Source: Mnemiopsis leidyi
Lineage: Eukaryota > Ctenophora > Tentaculata > Lobata > Bolinopsidae
Direction: 5' to 3'
DNA length: 40,591 nucleotides
Assembly (NCBI GenBank): GCA_000226015.1
Contig: JH153697.1
Coordinates: forward strand, 208,088-248,678
The position numbers were made by a program, and so were the translations under genes. Positions 1-19,200 of this stretch are shown here, piece by piece. The notes below the pieces were generated by a model. It made no database searches. It was not told where the DNA came from and saw nothing but the letters and a program-made list of their open reading frames with translations. How positions within the stretch are numbered: the first letter of the stretch is position 1; each line of letters starts with the position of its first letter.

Positions 1-138
1 GTTATGGGCTTTCTTAGAAGGAAACTTCGCATAGAACTTTTGAAAACAACTTTAATGGCTATGCGTGGCTTTAGGAAAAGTAGGGTTACAGCAATAGCAG
101 AATTGGATTTAAACCTTCTACAGTTTTATGTACATTAG
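1..138 (+). other. Open frame running in from the left edge, unrecognised
   Basis: Frame 1 is open from the first base to a TAG at 136-138 (45 codons). The reading is basic and Leu-rich, with no domain I recognise. It could be the end of a LINE open reading frame, since LINE endonuclease remains begin about 150 bases downstream, or the last exon of a gene outside the window, or chance. I see no splice acceptor that would decide between these. Confidence 0.2.
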
Positions 139-193
139 TGTGTTTTTTATAATTCTTTTTTAATGGTATATAGATGTTTTTATATAGGGTCAT

Positions 194-1440
194 TTGTGTA
201 TTCAAGGTGTAATTGTCTATTGGGTTATCTTTCAATGTTGCTTCAAAAACATCAAACCAACAAACGTTAAGACCGCAAACAAATGCGAACTCAAAGTACT
301 CCCTCTGAATATTAGATCCCTCTCCAAAAATATGTCCTACTTCAAAGAGGAGAAAGAATCCTTCACAAAATCTGACTTACTGTGCCTTAATGAAACCAAC
401 TGTTGTAGCTCTAAACTTCCTAATGGGATGAGGGATTTAGAAATATATGGTTTCTTTGAACCCATTGTCCAGGAGCCAGTAAGAAAATCACGTAAAGGCG
501 GAGGTCTTGGTATATACATAAATAAGCGCCTTTGCAATGCTCATGAAAGCATTTGAAAGCATTGATCTCAAACTAGATGTACAAGACAACAGTGGTGAGT
601 TTCAAGTATTGACTACATAACGTTAAGAATACAAGTATAATTGTTGTGATTGTTAACTTTTATAGATCTCCATCAAGCAACGCATGAAAATTTATTGAAA
701 AGCTTGATTCAATCCTACTTTGACAAGAAAGGCACTCTAAGAAACAGATAGCTTTCTATGGTGATGCCAATATGTTCCTGATTAAGTATGATAAGGATGC
801 AATCGGACAAGAACTTTCAACTTATTGGTATCTTAAGTCATTCCTCTGAGTCAACTGAAGAAGATTGCATAGGCAAATGCCCTTAGCACACTCCTCTAGA
901 ATTGGTGGATCTGGGAATCGAACCCCAATCTTCTGCATAGAAAGTCAGGGTAGATACCACTACACCACCAACCCATGATGCTGAAATACTCCTTAAGCTG
1001 AAGCGAAAAGTTCCTAGCGAAATCTTGCACCTAATGTATAACACTAAACTTTATAATTCAACAGTCAACGCAGTTAATAGGACGAAAATAGCCTCATTGA
1101 CAAATCTACAGGGATAAAAACAAACTTTGTACTAGCATAGCACAATTATTGTAGACACCGTGTTATCTCAAACTTTTCACCGCCACGCAGAGCTGATAAA
1201 CCGTGCACAACTTTCTAATCTATTTTCTGATCCACTGTCCACAATGTTACTATGAATAGGCATTTACAGCTTCTGAGGGACTCTGTTGAGGCTTTCCCAG
1301 CCTTTTGATGGACTCTGAAGGCCTATTCCAGCCAGCAAAGGGACATTTTCACTGCTAAGTTTCATCTCACGGCTGTGATTGACTTTAGAAAGTCCTTCTC
1401 AGCCATCAATTACAGAATGAATCTGATGACAAGAATAGTC
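194..1440 (+). mobile_element. Degenerate non-LTR retrotransposon (LINE): endonuclease and RT remains
   Basis: The plus strand reads through remains of an APE-type endonuclease: LNIRSL near 295, DLLCLNET (catalytic Glu region) near 375, GGGLGIYI near 500, NFYRSPSSN near 655 and a GDAN motif (GDxN class) near 762. These lie in different frames separated by stops. Around 1372-1415 the reading VIDFRKSFSAINY matches the reverse transcriptase block with a D-F-x-K-(A/S)-F core. Much of the region between is missing or scrambled, so this is a fossil. A tRNA-like element on the opposite strand (903-974) sits inside it. It resembles CR1/Jockey-like LINEs, but the clade cannot be assigned by eye. Confidence 0.75.
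903..974 (-). repeat. tRNA-derived element (SINE head or tRNA pseudogene)
   Basis: On the minus strand the sequence carries an A box (TGGTGTAGTGG) and a perfect B box (GGTTCGATTCC) with starts 43 bases apart, the spacing of RNA polymerase III internal promoters in tRNA genes. The D arm pairs (GTAG/CTAC) and a six-pair acceptor-like stem (TGGTGG/CCACCA) forms. The acceptor register is one base off, and the T stem has a mismatch and a G-T pair, so a working tRNA is unlikely. Its place inside a dead LINE favours a SINE insertion. Confidence 0.6.
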
Positions 1441-1660
1441 AGTTAGCTAATTGTTATGTTTAGCTAATGTTCTTTAAACAGTAATGTTTTAATTTGCTAT
1501 TGCAGCCTTGATTGTGATGGCAGACACAGTAGGCTGACGGTCTGCACTTTGGAGTGTGCCCTTAAGACCAGAGCTAATTGGCAGGTCTCTTTAACCCTAT
1601 AAGGGGGTTGGTTGCAGATTAAAACCAGCGGGGATTTAACATTTTAACAATAACAACATA

Positions 1661-1679
1661 TTACCTATTTAGGGTAATA
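1661..1679 (+). promoter_or_regulatory. 3' splice acceptor directly upstream of the PSMC4 ATG
   Basis: A TTACCTATTTAG acceptor ends at 1672, leaving only seven nucleotides before the ATG at 1680. It could receive a spliced leader in trans or a 5' UTR exon in cis. No upstream donor or exon can be identified with confidence. Confidence 0.5.
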
Positions 1680-7875
<6,196 letters not shown>

Positions 7876-10800
7876 CTCTATTGAGAGCTCCCCTGCTGAC
7901 GGACAACTTATAAATAATTTTGTGCTTATTTGTAGTCTCTATATTTAGTCACTGGTTGACACGGCGCTTCTACATTTCTGCCGAAGTCATGATTTGATAT
8001 TTTCTGTGCTCCATTTTGGGATTTGAACGGAACGGCAGCTATTTTCAAAATATCAAATGTGTTTATTGTGCTTTTAAAGTACGCGTTGCAATTGTAGTAA
8101 CTAAAACTGAACATAAAGTTAATGTAATTCTGTATTTGACGACTTTACAATACTATATTCGAATCAGGATGGGGCTATAGGCAATATCATCAAATCATTA
8201 CCAAGTTCAATTTCCACAAAAGTTCACGGACAAAATTTCCCGATAAATTTCTCAAAGAGCACTGCTGCACGTCAAGACCCACAAAGTATTTAAGTTCGGA
8301 TAATTCAACCATTCATGTCAAAACTTATTAGCAAATTGGTGGCAATGCTATTTGCTGACATCGTGACGTCTGAAGCCGTGATTATGCATCCTCACGTGGT
8401 CTTATCGTTACATGATCTCCAGCATCCCCATTTCTTCAATTCTAGAGTGATTTGATTATGATTATTCAGTTTATCATCAAATATCACCTACTCCATAGCG
8501 TATGCTACGTTAAATGATGTCAGATGAAATAATGCATGTGTTGGACTGTAACGCTAAAACTATACTTATCTAGCTAAGTCTGACTTTTGACAGGTCGCTA
8601 CAGAACTGTTATTTTGTTTAACGTGTGACTTTGTGAGACTGCTACCTATTCATGGGACCGCGACTTTAAACATTTCTATTTTAGGTTGGTTCCTTTTTAA
8701 ATAAGCCAGGAAAAATAGAGTACCACTCTGTACCTGTTCCTTTTATTTTCCTTAAAGCTTAAATTTTATACTTACCAATCTAATCCAAACGTTTGTTTGA
8801 TTGACACAGTTTGTTTGATTGACAGAGTCGCAGTATCGCCTGCAGACCCGGCCAATTTGTCATATCTAAGTAATAAAATCGGCCAGTCAGCTCTCTTCAT
8901 CTGATTCTATTCCTAGACCCTGCACCTTGACAGCTCCGGCTAAAGTTAGCTCCAGTTATAAACTCCACTCTGACCTTACCAACTGGCATCCTGGTACTCT
9001 TGATACCCAATATCACATGTTCCACCGCTTACAATTATCATATTCATATCCCCCTAGCATCTTGACCTGTCTTGCACGAACAACCTTTGTAGCTGGCCGC
9101 TTATTGAGCGGACTTCACGTAATTACCTTGTCGCTATGTCAATTTGTACAGAGGTCTCGGATCCGTCCATCAAATTTATCAGAGTTCTGTGGTTATAAGG
9201 CTTGATATATACCTGCTGTAATGACTATTCATTCAAATCGAACGTACTGGATCATAGCTTTGTTATTCTCCATATAAAAATTTGCTCTATAGTATTAGGA
9301 ATAAGCAGCACTACTACCTTTTGTAGTTTTTATTAGGCCGCGTGTCCTTACCACTGACCACCAAAATTCTCAACAGTCCGCAAATATAGAAACTAAGGGT
9401 TTGCATTAACATTAAAAATCAGCCAACTCTCATATCCGTTTGCGATGTTAAGATTTATTAGACATAAAAACCAGGATGTGATCACGTTGTTTCTTAAGAG
9501 GAAGAAAGTGTTCTCTACGGAAGTTGTAGAATACTACAGCAGTCTGAGCCAACAACTTTCTCTAACATTTACTTTTAGTAACATTTACTTTCAGTAACAT
9601 TTACTTTTAGCTCCTATTTTCCTTCTTATAGCGGCGTTTCTTATTTGTTCTGTGTATCTCGAACTGAACTAACTTTGTTCATTGCTGTACATAGCGAACT
9701 TCTCTTCATCTCTACCCTCCTCCCATTGCACCACATTTCTCTCTCGTCTACCTAGAAAATTAAATAATTTACCTCCTTAATTCCGAGACACTGGAACCTC
9801 CAGCCAGCTGTGGCCCAGTGTGTTTATTTACCATGCAGCCAAACCACTAACTTTCCATGTGATCATGACTGCTGCAAGATATGAAACCATGATCTCATTC
9901 GCCCACCCACTCACCAGCCACAATGCAACTCCGCTATTATCTTTCTCTCTGGTGGAGCTCTTTTCAGCGATATTATGGCTTAGTGTGTGAGTTCAATATT
10001 ACCAGCTGGACCAGCTGTGACACACCCTAAATTGAAGCCAGATTGAAAGGATATATGCGAAGATTGATAGTAATCACTGGTTTTAATTCGGTCATGCAAA
10101 TGTTCGGTGTTCACAAGTTGCATGTAGCCGATGGTTTCTATTATACTTATAGGCTCAGCTTTATATCCTAGCTACTCGAGTATATTGATTAATTTAGCGG
10201 TGATCCAAGTTGTTTTGACCAAATATGGTATAATCGGTGGTTTGATGGGGAGGCACGTTTTGTGAGCTAGCTGTAGTGGACGTAAAGGTCGTTGTAAACG
10301 GTAATGTGTGGTGTCGGCCGGTCTCCCTCTCATTGCTGACACTCTCATTGCTAGAGTTCTCTTTCATTATCCGTGATGTGGTTGTGATTTAACCGTTTAC
10401 TCCATTTCATTATCCGTGATGTGTTTGTTGTTTAACCGTTTACTTTCTCACGTCCTTGCTGTGTTCTATTTTGTTTTTTCCTTTAAATTTAAATTTACTT
10501 CATTCGAATCCTCTGGTTTTATTTTTGCATCCATTTCTAAGCAAGTACAAAGCCGAGAAAAGCTAATAAATTTCTAATATTAATTCTATTTGTACTTTAT
10601 CTTTACTAGATATGTGTTAATATGTGAGATCAGTTTAAAATTTTGACATTCCAACTACATACTTGAATTCACTATTGTAGTATGACGTTTGTTATTTAAC
10701 TTTGAGTCATCATACTGAACGAACGTCTTTTTAGAATGACGTATTTTCTGATTTCTCCTAATTCTACTTAACATGCTATTTTTCTTAACATCCCTGGCTT

Positions 10801-11708
10801 ATATATTGATGTTAATCTTTCTAAATTTACAGTTAGACGATATTGCTTATCGATATCTAGACATTACAGCAAGTTCCCAAGCTAAATCCCCAACTTACAA
10901 AAAGTCGATCTCACATAAGCTACATGTCACGCCATGTCATCATAACAAGCAGAGATCCCGTGAACAAGCCTCGCTACAGCTCCACCGTGCGCTCTTATAA
11001 CTCTGACACAAAACTGTGCGGTCATTTCTCCACCCTCTCTTCTTATTTTTCTAGAACTTTCCGCGGCCTTTAAAAGTTTTTTGTAATGGTTGAAAGAACG
11101 ACCGTGACGTATCAGACCTTGACATCTCAAGTTTGGATGCTAAAATGAAAGCCGCAAGTTCAAAAAACATGACGGTTATTGTGATATCTGCATGTTATCT
11201 CCATTCTACTTACATGTTTGAGATAAGAGATACAGCTATTGGTTTATCTGATTTACCGCAATTTCCATTGCACTTGTAGCTGTTCTTAACAAGTTTGTTT
11301 CATACTGAGCGTGTGACTTTGTTGATGTAGTTTAACTCTGTTAATGACAAGATATTATCCGATATCTTGTACTACTAGTACTACTTAACAAAGAAGATTC
11401 AGCTCCAACATGAATACCAGTAAGGAAGTTAACAAACTTTTCCCAGCTTTATTATATCTCCACATTTGTCTTTGTCTCTGTTGTTCGTGAAAGTAAATTG
11501 TCTGCCTTGTTATTTAACGTCACTTCACGTACTGTTATGTTGTCATAGCGTCAGTACACACATATACTTACAACTAGTAGTTGTACTGTGTACTGGCGGA
11601 TATGAGGCGTTTGTAAACTTCCATTTTGTGAACAAAAACTTTTGTTGTCTTTGTTGTGCTAGACTTCTCCTGAAAACTTGATACTGGATACGAGAGAGAG
11701 GGAAAGAG

Positions 11709-11772
11709 ATGGAGTCTGAAAGTGAAACTGATTATCAAGTTTTTCCTTTTTCTGATTTCGGCAGTCTTGGAG
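11709..11772 (+). other. Isolated exon-like segment with ATG and donor
   Basis: A purine-rich leader precedes an ATG in good context (GAGATGG). The 21 codons that follow read MESESETDYQVFPFSDFGSL and Gly, then a donor GAG|GTAAAT in phase 1. No partner exon is identified before PRC1. It may be the first exon of an unrecognised gene or chance. Confidence 0.25.
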
Positions 11773-14238
11773 GTAAATATTGCACAAATACAATCTTCTT
11801 ATCGATGTAGTTTATATTGAAAGTGATGATTGTATACAACCTGTATATCATGCAGTTACACTCATACTCATCTATTCCACCTTGTCCATTGTCTAATTTT
11901 AAACTGTGCTATAATGGCGATGTGTCCCATGAGTAGATAATTGTACGCTTGTTGTCTCATAAATGATATGTAGATGCTTCTTCGGTATCTTAACTTCCTT
12001 TCTGTCAGCCTTCTTCGTGTCTATTTTAACGTTAACGTTATCTTTGTTCAAGTTGTAGTATTCTTCAAAATTATCTTCCCAGTAGGTACTAATTTCAAAG
12101 CTGTTGAGGACTGAGGAGGATAGTCATGATATAAAATAAGTCCATGTTTCTTACTTCTGTTATTCGGTTAATCAAACTGCGTGCAATGCCGTTCTGCTCT
12201 ATGATTTCCTAACAGTAATTAGCGATTGCAGAGTTCGATTTAGCCCAAATATCAGAAACACGAAGTAATTAGCGATTATTTTTCGACTGAAATTTGTCCA
12301 TTGCTATGCCAACTGAAATTTTCAATACTTTTCACTAAGTCAAATGCCACTATTGGTATGTTCCTCCTCATCTTCTATATTCAGAAGTAAAAATATAATA
12401 TGATCAGAATGACGTGATTTCCGTCGTAATCGGATCGATTTGGATATGGCTTTTTTTCACTGTTTAAATACAGAATTTCAATTTTAGATAGAACAACTCG
12501 TACTCCTTGATCATGTTGTAAAATCATTCATACGTGAAGCACGGGATCATAAACATTTGACAGTTTAGCAATGACGTCATTAGAAGATATTACTAAATAT
12601 GTACAGATTATTTCTAGTTCTACTCATTTTCATCATGCTATTGTTATTGTTAGTCACATGTTACTATTTAATGTCAGGACCATGACAATTAGTAGCATGT
12701 ATTTACGCTGCACTTCGTTTGCAATACATGATTATATCCAACACTCCACCGTAAATACACACAGCCTCTGTTTCCGCATAGTACTACTACTAAAGTGTAG
12801 GCAGATCCGAGTATAGGCATGTCTAAGCAGGAGGCCTAGTTAAATGCTTGAAGTAAAATATTTCGATTTTCTTTATTGACGTATGTGACTGGGCTTGCGT
12901 CCAAGTTCTTATATCTTCATTTTGTTTATATCTTCAATTTGATCTGGTCGACACTGGAATTGTTTTGCTGTTTGTAAGTCTGAAATGTAAGCATGATTGG
13001 CTTATGCCGGGTGGCAGCTCAACAAAATTTAATTAATTTTTATTCATGAGTGGACTAATTAAGTGATTGTTTAGAAAGTTTTCTTTCTTTTTATTTCAAA
13101 ATTTGTCCTTGATCGAGTCCTCGAAAATTTTATTGGTTTCTGTCATTTTATGTCTCATCGAAAATTTTATTAGTTTCTGTCATTTTATGTCTCATGATCG
13201 CAGATAATTTTAACTATTTATATTTTGGCAACCCTGTACATACCTGGTGGAATGGGAGAGAATTGATTCCATATACATTTCTACTTAATTCATGTTTACC
13301 TTATGGAGTCTTGCTGAGTCTGTACTATAATTAGACTATCAACATATTATGTAAAGAAGTTCAGTTTAGTGGGTTTAGATTGTAGATTAGTTTATTACTA
13401 CTACAATTCGAACAATTGAAGTGCATTAAATTATCAATTATCTCTCGGAGTAATTAACCACAAGATATAAATGTTATTGAATCTCTAGATAACAGATTTT
13501 TAACTTTTTAGTTAACAATAGATCATGATCGTTATCATGACGACATAATTTGTCTCTTTGCAAAAACAGCTGCCTATATACTATATAGTTATACAGACAG
13601 GAAGAATTTTACCGTTGCCATAGCAACCGCGGAAATAATTATCTAGTATCTTAACGTTTTGCTTTGTTGTTACTAATGAGTGAGAATATATAGGCGAACG
13701 TTTTACAAGTTCCACGTCAATTCGTTAAGTCGTAGACAATGGATTTGTATCGTCTGATAAACTAGATCCTTCAATGTCGTCGCTTTTGTTTAAGTTAAGT
13801 TTATCTGGTAGGGTTTTGCTGTTCTTTTGACACCTTGCTTATACTTCCTTTGGGAGCTGAATGCAGAATGCGGTTATTGTGGTTACTGGTTAGAAACAAG
13901 GTTAATGTTGAGTATTGTCAGAACAAAGTTATTTTACTTCCATAAATCTCGCCAGGATTTCTCATTCTGTTCTAATCGGAAACCTGGAAAATGTATAAAC
14001 GAGCTGAACGCTTGCGGCCAAATCTTACCAAGCGTATACAGTATAATGTAGAATGTCTCGTGGAATAGTTACGCCATAGGATTTTACCAATCGCATCCTG
14101 TAGAATTCTTGTCATTCCAATTCAAACGGGCGAGTGTGAACTAGGACAAGATTATTTCAAATGTAATTAAATTTAACTGTATAATGATGATACAAAAAGT
14201 CAACCATTAGTCTAATTGATCTTTCTATAAGAATTAAA

Positions 14239-14304
14239 GACGCCTAAGACTCGAACCTTATGAATTACACAATGAGTAGTTACTCTATGTTACACTGACC
14301 CAGA
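14239..14304 (-). repeat. Degenerate tRNA-like element
   Basis: On the minus strand an A-box-like TGGGTCAGTGT and a B-box-like GGTTCGAGTCT (one mismatch) start 45 bases apart, as in tRNA-derived SINEs. The stems do not pair well, so it is at most a relic, and it is not closely similar to the element at 903-974. Confidence 0.35.
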
Positions 14305-16264
14305 CTCCCAAATCATACATATCTAATCAAATCTCATGACCTCCTCCCTTTAAGAGTTCCTGTCCTAACTTATCTCTCTTCTTCGCGTTTCTGTGTTTCC
14401 GTCCATTCTGTTTACAGATTGTCCGTCTTGTACGTTTTGCTAAGCAAGACAAACCACACGACACGACACACTTCGTGCTGCTTGTAGTCGACTTTATTAA
14501 CAAGTAGGGAGGTGGGGATCGCTGCTAAAAGTAGTGATCTCTGTCTTTTATCAATTTTTGTATGGTAGTCTGTGTTGCGTTAGAGGTATGGGAGGTCGCG
14601 CTGCTCTTTCTTGTCTTGTTTGGTGAGTTCTCTTTCATGTTCTTAGTTGTAAGTGTTACCTTTTTTAATTTGGTAAGTTCTTATCCCCTTCCTTATTTAC
14701 TAAATAATGTTATTTTAACTTTTTTGCATGTGATCCTTATACCTTATTTGGTAAATTCTGATACCATATTTAGTTTGGTCGGATCAGATATTTAATTTCC
14801 CGATCCCTGACTAGGCTGAGCTCTGTTTTTATTTCGTGGGATGATTTGATTTAATCAAAGTAGCCGAGGCTGCACGCTGATTAAAAATACTATAAATAGA
14901 TCACGTACAGCAGCTGGCGTTCATGTCACTGCTGATAAATGTTGCCTGGTTACCAAGCTATCCTGGGTAACCATGTGTCCATGGTTACTATATCAACGTT
15001 AATCAAACTTCTTTAGTCCTATCCCCGAATATACATAGTTCTACACCCATATCATATTATCCTACAGTCATGAGCAAACAAGGACACACAGTCTCCCACA
15101 ACTTATTCAATGACAACCGTTATCTTTATCTCACTTACAAGTCGTTTCTCTTTCTTACCGTAACAATAACAATAATTCGGCATCTGTTCCCTTTGTTTTT
15201 ATCCTACCAAGTAACTTACCTGTTTGTACTGATAAGTTTATACATTAAAGTGTCATGAAACCCCCACATTGTTACTCTTATAAACGTGGCAGGAGATGCT
15301 CAGGTAAATTACACGTGGCTTGCATGTGGTCTTGTTAGATTATCACGTGATCAGGGTACGTGTATAAATCTAATCCTATTTTATACGGCCTTTCATTATA
15401 GCAGCAATAATTAAAATTTGTTATGTACAATCAACTTTGAATGCAATAAAAAATACCGATACAATAACAATGGCATGTGGCTCAGTATTCATGGCATGAT
15501 ATATTTATTGCCCTGGAATTTAGATTGGTATGACAGGAATTAAGCTTGTCGAGACTGATTTTCTCACGAAGGGTGTGGCATTTTCTGTACTCGATCCTGA
15601 AACTTTCTTCTCTCTCTCTGTCGATTTGATGAAATTTTCGTTAATCTGAAGTTGACCGAGAAAGTTTCTTGATCTAGAAAATCAAGCCGGGACTTCTTTT
15701 TTCGTATTTGTCTGAATTGTACATCAGTTTCTTTGACATGAGACCTCCTTCTTATATAAGGATTTACAAAAAGGGAAAGCGTTGTTCAGGTACATTGAAG
15801 TAAAGCAATATTCTTTATTGTATTCTTCGACAATCACCATATCAAATAGAGTACATCCACTATTAATACGCATTTGGCCCTTATTGCATGTGTTATGACA
15901 TGTATTCTACAGAAACAGATCTTTATGTTTAAATTTAATATTCCTACATAGAATTTCTATACAGCAAGTTGCACTTCCATCCTGCATTCCTTGTTTATCA
16001 CTTGATTTAAATGTTTGGGATATTTATTGTTTGCACATACCTAAACGTAATCAAGATCGCACCATATCAATGGTGGCATGGTACTTTATAGTTATACACT
16101 CAGTAAACAAACCAACACTAAAACCGACGGTTACTGACACACAACATATCAACTAAAACTGACGGTTACTGACACACAGCATATCAACTAAAACTGACGG
16201 TTATTGACATAACACTGTTACTGACATAACACATCCAATCTACTAAAACTGACACAGCACATTC

Positions 16265-16295
16265 TCCACTCCCAGGATGTAGGAAACTTACGGAG
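16265..16295 (+). promoter_or_regulatory. 3' splice acceptor upstream of the PRC1 ATG
   Basis: A pyrimidine-rich TTCTCCACTCCCAG ends at 16275, 20 bases before the ATG. Phase is irrelevant because the first 20 bases are untranslated, so this fits a leader added in trans or a 5' UTR intron. Confidence 0.55.
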
Positions 16296-19200
16296 ATGAC
16301 AGCAGGAGGAATTGACGAGACTCTCCACGAGCTTGGTCTGTACATCAAACATGGGATTCTCCGTCTTCAGGAAACTTGGAATGTGAGTGTTCGGTTGTAT
16401 TGTCAATTGTGTGAACAAAGTATACATTTGTGTAAACAAAGTGTACATATGTAGTTGTACATTAGGTAAAATCAGTGTACTAAACATTTGTAAATGTATC
16501 GTAAAGGGATACGGTGTAAACATTCATTTAAACAAAACTAAATTACAGACTAGCTGTCATACTCGTCTTATACGATGTACCAATGATAACTGGCCTCGTA
16601 GATATTTTACAACGTTCCCTCGATACGATTTTCACCTGTGATATATTGAACCTTGGAAACTTATTAAAAGAACTAATTAAATGAATTAATTAGAATGAAC
16701 TATAATTAGAAAGAACTAATTTAAATCAACTAATTAGAATGAACTTATTAGAATAAACTAATTAAAATGAACTAATTATAATAAACTAATTAGAACGAAC
16801 TAATTAAAATGAATTAATTAGAATGAACTAATTAAAATGAACTAATTAAAATGAATTAATTAAAATGATTTAATTAGACTTTATTCCCCCAGGAGATTGG
16901 AGTTACTGACACAGAACAGGCTGAGAAGTGTGAGAGTGTAGTTTCGAGTTTGAGGAGTGTGCTCGACAGTCTTGTCATTGGTAATTTTAGTAACACTTTC
17001 TGTCTCAGTGCAGTTGCCTTGGATTGTCATTGTCAATAACCCATTGTTCAACGCTAATCAATGTGTGCATGACCGAAATGAGTATCCCAACAAACGTAAA
17101 AGTTAAATTGTGATTTGTTCTACTGTACGCAGTATGCATCACAAATGAATTTGTAAATTGATAATCTTTGTACTGTGTGCAAAGTGCATGGTCGATAATA
17201 TTGTATAGATTTATAGAATCCCGTATCAAAAGAAATGAGCTGCATTGGTGCTTTATAAGTCAGTAGATAAAGAGGTAAAGGGAGATATATGTGACAGCCA
17301 ATAGTGCAACGCTTACATTGGGATCCGCGGCAAAGTCCGCCAGTTATATTCCCCTCTTATTTCAGATATTTAACATATTCAACATCTCTACTAATACCTC
17401 CACCCTCCAGGAGAACGGGCCTGGCGAGACTGCCTGGAAGAGGAATGTCTGCAGCTATCTGAACGTTGTAACGAACACAGCAGAATTCTTGGAATTCCGC
17501 ACCACTTCCGGGTCGAGGAGGAAACCGAGGCTTTGTTAACAAGACGGGATGTGCTGGGGAGGCGGAACCGGGAGTTGGAGCAGGATATCGTCAGGAAGAA
17601 AATAGAGGTGGGTTCTTCTTCCATCTTTCCTTTTTTCTGCCATCATGGCTATCTTTCTTTCTTTCTTCTGCCATCATAGCCATCTTTCTTTCTTCTGCCA
17701 TCATAGCTATCTTTCTTTCTTCTGCCATCATGGATATATTTCTTTCTTCTTCCATCATGGCTATCTTTCTTTCTTCTGCCATCTTCCTTTCTTCTGCTAT
17801 CTTGGCTTTCTTCTCAACCCCTAACACGTTTCAATTCTTTAATCCGCTCTCCTGATCCTCTCATCTCCTCCTTCCCCTTTTCTCTACTCGCCTAATCCCT
17901 TCTCTTATCTCAGATAGAGAAGCTAGAAGAACGGAAGATATCCTGTATAAAGAGGTTGGGATTACAACCCGACCATTACCCCTGTATTCAGTCTGATAAC
18001 ATCAACAGAGTCACTTCTCTTCTGCAGCTACAGGTACAAACTCCCACTTCTCACTTGCCGGGCGAAACAACTTCTAATTTTTACCCAGTACTGGCGATTT
18101 TTGAACATCCGTGTTGGAGTTTTTGAGTCTTTATGACCATCGCTAATATGTTGATAATATTGCAATTCTAGTCCAAAGTGTTCCACCTAGAATTTAATAA
18201 AGTTATAATCGGCTTCAAACTACATATCCTCATAATTGTAAGTTTAATTAGCAGATAATTGGTCTGACAAGATGTTCAACATGATAAAATTTAGAATCAT
18301 ATCACATGCCTAAGTAGGTCATACTATCGGTAAAATTAGAGCCGACCTTGGTCATCCCATATTTTCTACTTGTATTGCTCTTCAACTCGTATATCGGGAA
18401 CGATATGTCTGCATTATCTGCATCCACTGTCTACCATGAATTTCTTATCATCAGTTTTTTGTTGCAATTGTGTTGGCTAGGAGACAAGTTTTTTGTTGTT
18501 AATAGCTTAACACCAAACTCTAAACGTAGTTAATAGCTTAACACCGAACTCTAAACGTAGTTAAAAATGATAATTTTCCTCTGACTCACCGTCTTTAGCC
18601 CATCAATTCCGCACGTTCGACGCTGGGGGTAAACCACCCAACTTTTTCTCCCGCTCAAATCGCCAATAATCACCGGTCTGATTATCCGCCGTAAGGTAAA
18701 CACGATTTCTATCTCTGCCGTAATGGCTGTGTGAAAATAGCCTGACAGCCGATTTGTTAATTAGGCCAGAAGTAAAAGCATTGCACGTGCACTACCGATA
18801 TTTGCACCTGAGTGAGGCGAGTTGTTTATCTAGCTTGTTAGCAACCTCACCCACGTGACTTCTGTGTGAACTAGCTTGAAATAATCACGTGACCTCTGTG
18901 TGAACTAGCTCGTAATCACCTGGACTGTCTACGCTTTTCATCGCGGCAATATCTCCCCAATTATTGTAATGAATATGACGATGTGTTTGCGTGTTGCACT
19001 TGTCGTACAAATTATCTTGATCGGTTTTTGTTGTTATTTATTTAGTCACGTGGTATTGGGTGTTGTCGTTACCAAACTTCTGGAGAGAATGATGTTAATC
19101 GAAGTTTTGCTATTATCTTTCCCGGTTGCTTTAGGCTTAGCGTTTACATTTTGATAAATTCCGTTTGACGGTTATCCTTTCCTCCGGTATTGATATTTGT

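Larger units (their letters stand above)
7876..16275. other. 8.4 kb between PSMC4 and PRC1, no supported gene
   Basis: After reading both strands I find no exon chain I would call a gene. The open frames here are short and hydrophobic or of random composition. Local duplications are visible: an 18-bp unit three times near 9560-9610, a pair containing TTATCCGTGATGTG near 10365-10445, a 37-bp pair at 13122-13196 and three copies of an AACTGACGGTTACTGACA-like unit near 16117-16210. One isolated exon-like segment (11709-11772) and one tRNA-like relic (14239-14304) are listed separately. The last part presumably contains the PRC1 promoter and outron or first intron. Confidence 0.6.

Noticed and set aside
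8927..9205. 92-codon frame
   Set aside because: Random composition, no splice or start context supporting a gene.
10927..11130. 67-codon basic frame on the minus strand
   Set aside because: Looks somewhat protein-like, but no start context, splice partners or recognised family.
14562..14795. 77-codon hydrophobic frame
   Set aside because: Lies in T-rich sequence with decayed TTTGGTAAGTTCT repeats; no homology recognised.
18969..19154. 61-codon hydrophobic frame, membrane-peptide-like
   Set aside because: T-rich DNA readily gives hydrophobic frames; no supporting context.
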